A DNA stretch of 6,871 bases from Nanobdellota archaeon (GTDB lineage: Archaea > Nanobdellota > Nanobdellia > Pacearchaeales > GW2011-AR1): contig JAHJRS010000051.1 in assembly GCA_018830845.1 (NCBI GenBank), positions 1 through 6,871 on the forward strand, in the 5' to 3' direction. This document shows positions 5,835-6,871 of the stretch, piece after piece. The translations under genes were made by a program, and so were the position numbers. The notes beneath the pieces are model-generated. The model made no database searches. It was not told the DNA's origin and saw nothing but the letters and a program-made list of their open reading frames with translations. Within the stretch, counting starts at the first letter, position 1. Each line of letters opens with the position of its first letter.

Positions 5835-6794
5835 ATGAGAGTTATGGAAACGAGCATAATAATCCCCACTTTAAATGACTCTGAAATTTACCATTGTTTG
5901 GAAGAAATAATAAAAACTTTTCCCAAGAAGACATCTAAAAATAAAGAAATCTTGGTGGTAAATGATAAAAACTCAAGCAAAAATTACTCTCGTGAATTAA
6001 AAAATTTTTGCAAAAAAAAGAAGGTTCGTTATTTTCAATCCGAAAAACCCGGAGCCTCCTCAAACAGAAATCTTGGAATGAAAAGGTCTAAGGGAAAAAA
6101 TATCCTTTTCATTGATTCTGACTGCTTCCCTGAAAAAAACTGGATAACTGAAATGGAAAAGGGTTTAATCTATTCGGACCTTGTTGAAGGGAAAGTCATT
6201 TATGCCTCAAAGAAAAAACCCCTTTTTGACAGAATGGTTGAAAATAAAAACACAAAAAATCGTTTTTTGACGGCCAACCTTGGAATGAAGAGAAAAGTGG
6301 CAGAATCTTTAAAATTTGATGATAGGTTTATTGTATTTAGGGAGGATACAGATTTTGGGCTTTCTGCAATCGAAAAAGGATTTAAGGCATCCTTCTTGGA
6401 AAAAGCGATTGTTTTTCATAAAAAATCAAGATTCACAGTCAAAAAGTTTATACTAGAAAGAAAAAGATACATCGGGGAACCTTTATTGTTCAAGAAACAT
6501 AAGTCAAATCCTTTGCTAAAAAAACATATAACTTATATTTGGAGGATTGTTTATCCTCTTGAATTAATTACTCTATTACTATTTTTTATAATGCTGTTTT
6601 TTAATCCGTTAATTTCATTGGTCCTTTATTTTATCCCGGGATTTGTCTATAACCTAAAAGGATATTTAATTCAAGGAAGAAATTTTTCACTAAAAGATTC
6701 TCTTTTTACATTATTTCTTATTCCGCTAACGATGTTTGTGAAAAGAATTTACATATGGAAAGGGGCGATAAAATTCAAGTTTTTTTTGATTTGA
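5835..6794 (+). CDS. Family 2 glycosyltransferase with C-terminal membrane helices
   Basis: A complete GT-A glycosyltransferase, 319 residues from the first ATG. The second ATG at 5844 (METSIIIPTLND, 316 residues) lies 26.5 bases from the TATA box and begins directly at the first fold strand, so I think it is the likelier start. Motifs in order: SIIIPTLND (7-15), EILVVND (38-44), GASSNRNLGMKRSKGKNILFIDSD in pieces (GASSNRNLG 73-81, FIDSDCFPE 92-100) giving the DxD metal site at D94 and D96, ANLGMKRKV (147-155), and REDTDFGLSAIEKG (169-182) with the acidic ED general-base motif intact. H195 belongs to the usual IVFH. Hydrophobic stretches at about 239-257, 258-275 and 288-304 predict two or three membrane helices, so it is anchored in the membrane, probably extending a lipid-linked glycan on the cytoplasmic side. 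The donor sugar cannot be read from the sequence. Confidence 0.92.
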   Translation: MRVMETSIIIPTLNDSEIYHCLEEIIKTFPKKTSKNKEILVVNDKNSSKNYSRELKNFCKKKKVRYFQSEKPGASSNRNLGMKRSKGKNILFIDSDCFPEKNWITEMEKGLIYSDLVEGKVIYASKKKPLFDRMVENKNTKNRFLTANLGMKRKVAESLKFDDRFIVFREDTDFGLSAIEKGFKASFLEKAIVFHKKSRFTVKKFILERKRYIGEPLLFKKHKSNPLLKKHITYIWRIVYPLELITLLLFFIMLFFNPLISLVLYFIPGFVYNLKGYLIQGRNFSLKDSLFTLFLIPLTMFVKRIYIWKGAIKFKFFLI

Positions 6795-6823
6795 GTTAAA
6801 AGTAGAATAATTTCCCCACAATC

Positions 6824-6831
6824 TTTATAAA
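6824..6831 (+). promoter_or_regulatory. Archaeal TATA box for the gene starting at 6853
   Basis: TTTATAAA is a near-consensus archaeal TATA element centred 25.5 bases before the ATG at 6853. It is the cleanest promoter in the window and implies a leaderless transcript independent of the preceding gene. Confidence 0.65.
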
Positions 6832-6852
6832 ACTCGTTTCTTATACAAAAAA

Positions 6853-6871
6853 ATGAAAAGAAAAAAAGTTC
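6853..6871 (+). CDS. 5' end of an unidentified gene
   Basis: An ATG followed by AAA AGA AAA AAA GTT gives MKRKKV before the window ends. The call rests on the well-spaced TATA box upstream and on the direction matching the preceding gene. Nothing can be said about function; the basic start could precede a membrane segment or a Rossmann strand. Confidence 0.5.

Noticed and set aside
6780..6787. T8 run at the end of the glycosyltransferase gene as a terminator or frameshift site
   Set aside because: It lies before the stop codon and encodes the final Phe-Phe-Leu; termination inside the frame is unlikely and the protein end looks natural.
1..6871. tRNA, rRNA, CRISPR array, insertion sequence or attachment site
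   Set aside because: I found no cloverleaf-like segments, regularly spaced direct repeats, transposase frames or terminal inverted repeats on reading the window; the only clear repeats are homopolymers and one palindrome.

Overview
The window is AT-rich (about one third G+C by eye) and carries part of a surface-polysaccharide or protein-glycosylation gene cluster, most likely from an archaeon. The domain call rests mainly on promoters. Nearly every independently transcribed gene has a TTTAAA, TTTATAAA or TAATTAAA box centred about 24-28 nt before an ATG. That is the spacing of an archaeal TATA box on a leaderless mRNA, and no bacterial -35/-10 pairs are evident. Lysine-rich proteins and AGA/AGG arginine codons fit a low-GC archaeon, possibly of the DPANN or euryarchaeal type, but I cannot place it more precisely.

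Layout from left to right: a 3'-truncated sugar C-methyltransferase-type gene on the minus strand (1-1100), with a tiny overlapping upstream frame; a short family 2 glycosyltransferase on the plus strand (1250-2029); a 232-base spacer with only doubtful micro-ORFs; a minus-strand pair, transcribed methyltransferase first, made of a second C-methyltransferase-type gene (3281-4561) and a Gfo/Idh/MocA oxidoreductase (2262-3266) 14 bases downstream; a minus-strand family 4 glycosyltransferase (4649-5794); a divergent plus-strand family 2 glycosyltransferase with C-terminal membrane helices (5835-6794); and the first six codons of a further plus-strand gene (from 6853) with its own TATA box.

The genes read as a glycan assembly module. 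The methyltransferase and oxidoreductase would tailor a keto-sugar nucleotide into a branched or otherwise modified deoxysugar, and the glycosyltransferases would build the oligosaccharide on a lipid carrier at the cytoplasmic membrane. No polymerase, flippase, oligosaccharyltransferase or complete sugar-nucleotide synthesis pathway is visible, so the cluster continues outside the window.

Most worth a second look: the first glycosyltransferase lacks the segment that normally carries the catalytic ED motif; a C8 tract lies in codons 5-7 of the intact methyltransferase, in a window with far more G/C homopolymers than composition predicts; one palindromic TATA box seems to serve two divergent genes; and the two methyltransferases differ at the active-site tyrosine of the YHEH motif. 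I see no wholly new system, RNA gene, CRISPR array or insertion sequence.
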